From: Embleya sp040605455
GTDB lineage: Bacteria; Actinomycetota; Actinomycetes; Streptomycetales; Streptomycetaceae
Direction of reading: 5' to 3'
Assembly: GCF_040605455.1 (NCBI RefSeq)
Contig: NZ_JBEXCV010000145.1
Location: 1-22,372 of the forward strand
DNA: 22,372 bases
Positions 20,831-22,372 of this stretch are shown in pieces. The notes under the pieces are model-generated. The model did no database searches and was not told the origin of the DNA. It was given only the letters and a program-made list of their open reading frames with translations. Each line of letters starts with the position of its first letter. The stretch's first letter is position 1. A program made the position numbers and the translations under genes.

Positions 20831-20938
20831 CGAGCCCGGGAACGACGAAGGCCCAGGCTACGGATCATGTCCGTGACCTGGGCCTTCGCATATGGAGCGG
20901 GCGACGAGAATCGAACTCGCGTTCTAAGCTTGGGAAGC
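20815..20938. repeat. Right attachment repeat (attR)
   Basis: This is the counterpart of 14567-14691. It includes the last int codons, the int terminator, the encoded CCA and the 3' half of the tRNA-Gly through the anticodon loop. Beyond 20938 the similarity ends where the 5' half of the tRNA begins. The crossover must lie within the shared 43 bp (20896-20938), most likely at or near the anticodon stem-loop, as is usual for tyrosine integrases using tRNA genes. Confidence 0.85.
20847..20887. terminator. Bidirectional terminator between int and tRNA-Gly
   Basis: The arms GAAGGCCCAGG (20847-20857) and CCTGGGCCTTC (20877-20887) are 11-bp perfect complements, extended by an inner ACGGA/TCCGT stem after two weak pairs. 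It serves int on the plus strand and the tRNA on the minus strand. Confidence 0.85.
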
Positions 20939-20966
20939 TCATGTTCTACCATTAAACTACGCCCGC
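20893..20966 (-). tRNA. tRNA-Gly (anticodon CCC)
   Basis: On the minus strand, GCGGGCG (acceptor) is followed by a D arm with loop AATGGTA, and then an anticodon stem TGAGC/GCTTA with loop TTCCCAA, giving anticodon CCC. A 4-nt variable region, a T arm GCGAG-TTCGATT-CTCGT, 3' acceptor CGCCCGC and discriminator U complete the molecule, 71 nt in total. CCA is encoded (20893-20895). The anticodon reads GGG. The 3' half is duplicated at 14649-14691, marking this as the integration target; the gene is whole because the element restores its 3' end. Confidence 0.95.
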
Positions 20967-21102
20967 ATCAGGCGCCCCAAGGGGAACCCTGCACGGTCAC
21001 TCTACCGGATGGTCGCGCGTGGTTGCAGCAACGATTCGCGGTGGGGGTGGGTGGGGCGGCAGGGTGGTCCGGCGCGTTTGGGTGGATCCGGGGGCCTGCG
21101 AT

Positions 21103-21108
21103 TACCCT
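21103..21108 (+). promoter_or_regulatory. Candidate -10 box for leaderless dcd
   Basis: TACCCT lies 6 bp before the GTG start at 21115, and no ribosome-binding site is visible, so a leaderless transcript is likely. A -35 is not clear (TTGGGT at 21078-21083 is 19 bp away). Confidence 0.3.
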
Positions 21109-21114
21109 TTCCAC

Positions 21115-21696
21115 GTGCTTCTATCGGACAAGGACATTCGCGCGGAGATCGACTGCGGTCGGGTTCGGATCGATCCCTACGAGCCGGCCATGGTTCAGCC
21201 GTCGAGTGTGGACGTTCGACTTGACCGGTTCTTTCGGGTCTTCGAGAACCACAAGTACCCGCACATCGACCCCGCCGTCGAGCAGCCGGATCTCACCCGC
21301 ATGATCGAGCCGCCCGAGGGCGAGCCGTTCATCCTGCATCCCGGTGAGTTCGCGCTCGGCTCGACCTACGAGGTGGTGTCGTTGCCGGGTGACGTGGCCT
21401 CCCGGTTGGAGGGGAAGAGTTCGCTCGGGCGGCTCGGGCTGCTGACGCACTCCACCGCCGGGTTCATCGACCCGGGCTTTTCGGGGCATGTGACGCTGGA
21501 GTTGTCCAACGTCGCGACGTTGCCGATCAAGCTGTGGCCGGGGATGAAGATCGGCCAGTTGTGCATGTTCCGGCTGTCGTCGCCGGCCGAGTTCCCGTAC
21601 GGGTCCTCGGTGTACGGGTCGCGGTACCAGGGACAGCGCGGGCCCACCGCCTCCCGCTCGTTCAAGGACTTCCACCGGACGAACGTCCGCGACTAG
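21115..21696 (+). CDS. dcd: dCTP deaminase (probably bifunctional dCTP deaminase/dUTPase)
   Basis: The 193-aa product from GTG 21115 begins (M)LLSDKDIRAEID, the family start. It carries the nucleotide-binding motif EGKSSLGRLGLLTHSTAGFI (99-118), the catalytic E129 in HVTLELSN, and the C-terminal lid SSVYGSRYQGQRGPTASR. It deaminates dCTP to dUTP. The actinobacterial enzyme of Mycobacterium tuberculosis is bifunctional and goes on to dUMP, and the shared TAGFIDPGFSGHVTLELSN block suggests the same here. It supplies dUMP for thymidylate synthesis in the cytoplasm. It is a core chromosomal gene, marking the right flank of the integrated element. An in-frame start at 21019 would read through the promoter and is rejected. 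Confidence 0.97.
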   Translation: MLLSDKDIRAEIDCGRVRIDPYEPAMVQPSSVDVRLDRFFRVFENHKYPHIDPAVEQPDLTRMIEPPEGEPFILHPGEFALGSTYEVVSLPGDVASRLEGKSSLGRLGLLTHSTAGFIDPGFSGHVTLELSNVATLPIKLWPGMKIGQLCMFRLSSPAEFPYGSSVYGSRYQGQRGPTASRSFKDFHRTNVRD

Positions 21697-21792
21697 TCGC
21701 GGTGAGGCGGCGACCCCGCCGACGCCGTGCGCCGCGACCGTGACGACCACCCGCGACCGACCCTCCCGAAGCGAAGATAGGCATACCCGGAC

Positions 21793-22290
21793 ATGAGTGA
21801 CGTGCGCGAAAACCTCACTTGGCCGCTCTTCGGCCAGGCCACGCGTGAGCTGGCGACGCAGGTCGCGGAGGACGGGTACGAGCCCGACATCATCCTGTCC
21901 ATCGCCCGCGGCGGCGTGTTCGCGGCCGGTGCGCTCGCGTACGCGCTGGACGTGAAGAACCTGCACCTGGTCAACGTCGAGTTCTACACCGGGATCGGGA
22001 CCACGTTGGACATGCCGGTCATGCTCGCGCCGGTGCCGGACGTGGTGGACTTCTCGAACAAGAAGGTGCTGATCGCGGACGATGTCGCGGACACCGGCAA
22101 GACGCTCCTGCTGGTCCGGGACTTCTGCGAGGGCAACGTCGCCGAGGTGCGCTGCGCCGTCGTCTACGAGAAGCCGCAGTCGCTGGTCAAGTGCGAGTAC
22201 GTGTGGAAGCACACCGACGACTGGATCAACTTCCCGTGGTCCGTGCAGCCGCCGGTGGTCACCCGCCAGGGCCAGATCCTCGATTCCTAA
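21793..22290 (+). CDS. Phosphoribosyltransferase (xanthine/hypoxanthine type)
   Basis: The 165-aa product has the PRPP-binding signature VLIADDVADTGKTL (about 92-105) and the N-terminal hood segment DIILSIARGGVFAAGALAYA (PPi loop SIARGG, 36-41). A short C-terminal part has WINFPW, resembling purine-stacking aromatic residues in Gpt-like enzymes. It transfers ribose-5-phosphate from PRPP to a purine base in salvage. Its position 96 bp after dcd links two nucleotide-metabolism genes on one strand. Relatives are annotated as xanthine or hypoxanthine phosphoribosyltransferases; the exact base is not certain. Confidence 0.9.
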   Translation: MSDVRENLTWPLFGQATRELATQVAEDGYEPDIILSIARGGVFAAGALAYALDVKNLHLVNVEFYTGIGTTLDMPVMLAPVPDVVDFSNKKVLIADDVADTGKTLLLVRDFCEGNVAEVRCAVVYEKPQSLVKCEYVWKHTDDWINFPWSVQPPVVTRQGQILDS

Positions 22291-22298
22291 TCTTGTTG

Positions 22299-22372
22299 TC
22301 AAGCGGCGAGAGTGACCGGCGGTGTGGGCTGGTAGCACCGTCCGTCACGCAGCAGGGCCCACAGGACGTTGA
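22299..22372 (-). CDS. C-terminal end of probable IS110-family transposase, partial
   Basis: Reading in from the right edge on the minus strand gives NVLWALLRDGRCYQPTPPVT, then LAA and a TGA stop (22299-22301). The LWALLRDGR-x-Y/F-P-T-P-P tail is what I recall from many Streptomyces IS110/IS116-type transposases. The gene continues beyond the window, so completeness is unknown. It stops only 8 bp after the phosphoribosyltransferase stop codon. Confidence 0.6.
   Translation of the reverse strand, partial: NVLWALLRDGRCYQPTPPVTLAA

Larger units (their letters stand above)
14649..20938. mobile_element. Integrative element in tRNA-Gly(CCC), about 6.25 kb
   Basis: The limits are set by a 43-bp direct repeat of the tRNA 3' half (14649-14691 and 20896-20938, 41 of 43 identical as I read it). 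Int and Xis genes lie at the right end, reading toward the tRNA. Matching arm-type repeats sit inside both ends. Genes in order: Cys/His protein, kinase-fold protein, XRE-TPR regulator (convergent with the kinase), three small proteins (divergent from the regulator), xis, int. No replication initiator, FtsK/Tra translocase, Kor or Spd-like gene is present, unlike pSAM2/SLP1-type AICEs. It is therefore either mobilised by other elements or immobile apart from excision and integration. Insertion rebuilds a complete tRNA at the right end. Confidence 0.85.

Overview
The window comes from a high-GC actinomycete, most likely Streptomyces or a close relative (Streptomycetaceae). Evidence: strong G/C third-position bias, many short-leader or leaderless starts, a SigE-type ECF sigma factor with a linked membrane protein, PadR/Rrf2/XRE-TPR regulators typical of the group, and a tRNA-Gly next to an actinobacterial-type dcd gene.

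Left part (1-14.2 kb), accessory or arm-like chromosome. A frameshifted MFS-transporter relic is followed by two small membrane proteins and an endonuclease/exonuclease/phosphatase-fold hydrolase. A carotenoid cleavage oxygenase and a membrane protein form a minus-strand pair that diverges from a PadR repressor; two near-identical palindromes in the shared promoter look like the PadR operator. Next come a small conserved protein, an HSL-type esterase, a thiamine-binding (MTH1187-type) protein, a cold-shock protein, an ECF sigma factor, and a one-helix membrane protein with an internally duplicated outer domain. A 617-bp gene-free stretch with a perfect hairpin precedes a winged-helix/zinc-ribbon protein and an Rrf2 regulator. 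A VOC-family relic, a LysR regulator and a nitrilase-family hydrolase follow. The nitrilase has a (CCGGAC)8 microsatellite just before its start, and its 3' end runs antisense into a decayed IS481-type transposase.

Middle part (about 14.57-20.94 kb), a compact site-specific integrative element in the 3' half of tRNA-Gly(CCC). The two ends carry about 124-bp direct repeats. Each end also has the same pair of 11-bp-spaced TCTGGCACG words, which I read as integrase arm sites. The right end holds xis and int (tyrosine recombinase). I see no replication or conjugation gene. The cargo is a small Cys/His protein, an aminoglycoside-phosphotransferase-fold kinase, a convergent XRE-TPR regulator, and a divergent three-gene run of small proteins in which the last two are paralogues. 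A 530-bp non-coding block holds two long inverted repeats. The left repeat also contains the last codons of an integrase and its terminator. This suggests the element landed in the attR of an older, now deleted relative (tandem accretion).

Right part (20.9-22.4 kb), core chromosome: tRNA-Gly, dCTP deaminase and a purine-type phosphoribosyltransferase. The last bases of the window encode the C-terminus of what looks like an IS110-family transposase, lying only 8 bp from the phosphoribosyltransferase stop codon.

The most unusual material is the mini-integrative element: tandem-att history, arm sites, structured non-coding block, and the kinase/TPR-regulator/paralogue cargo.
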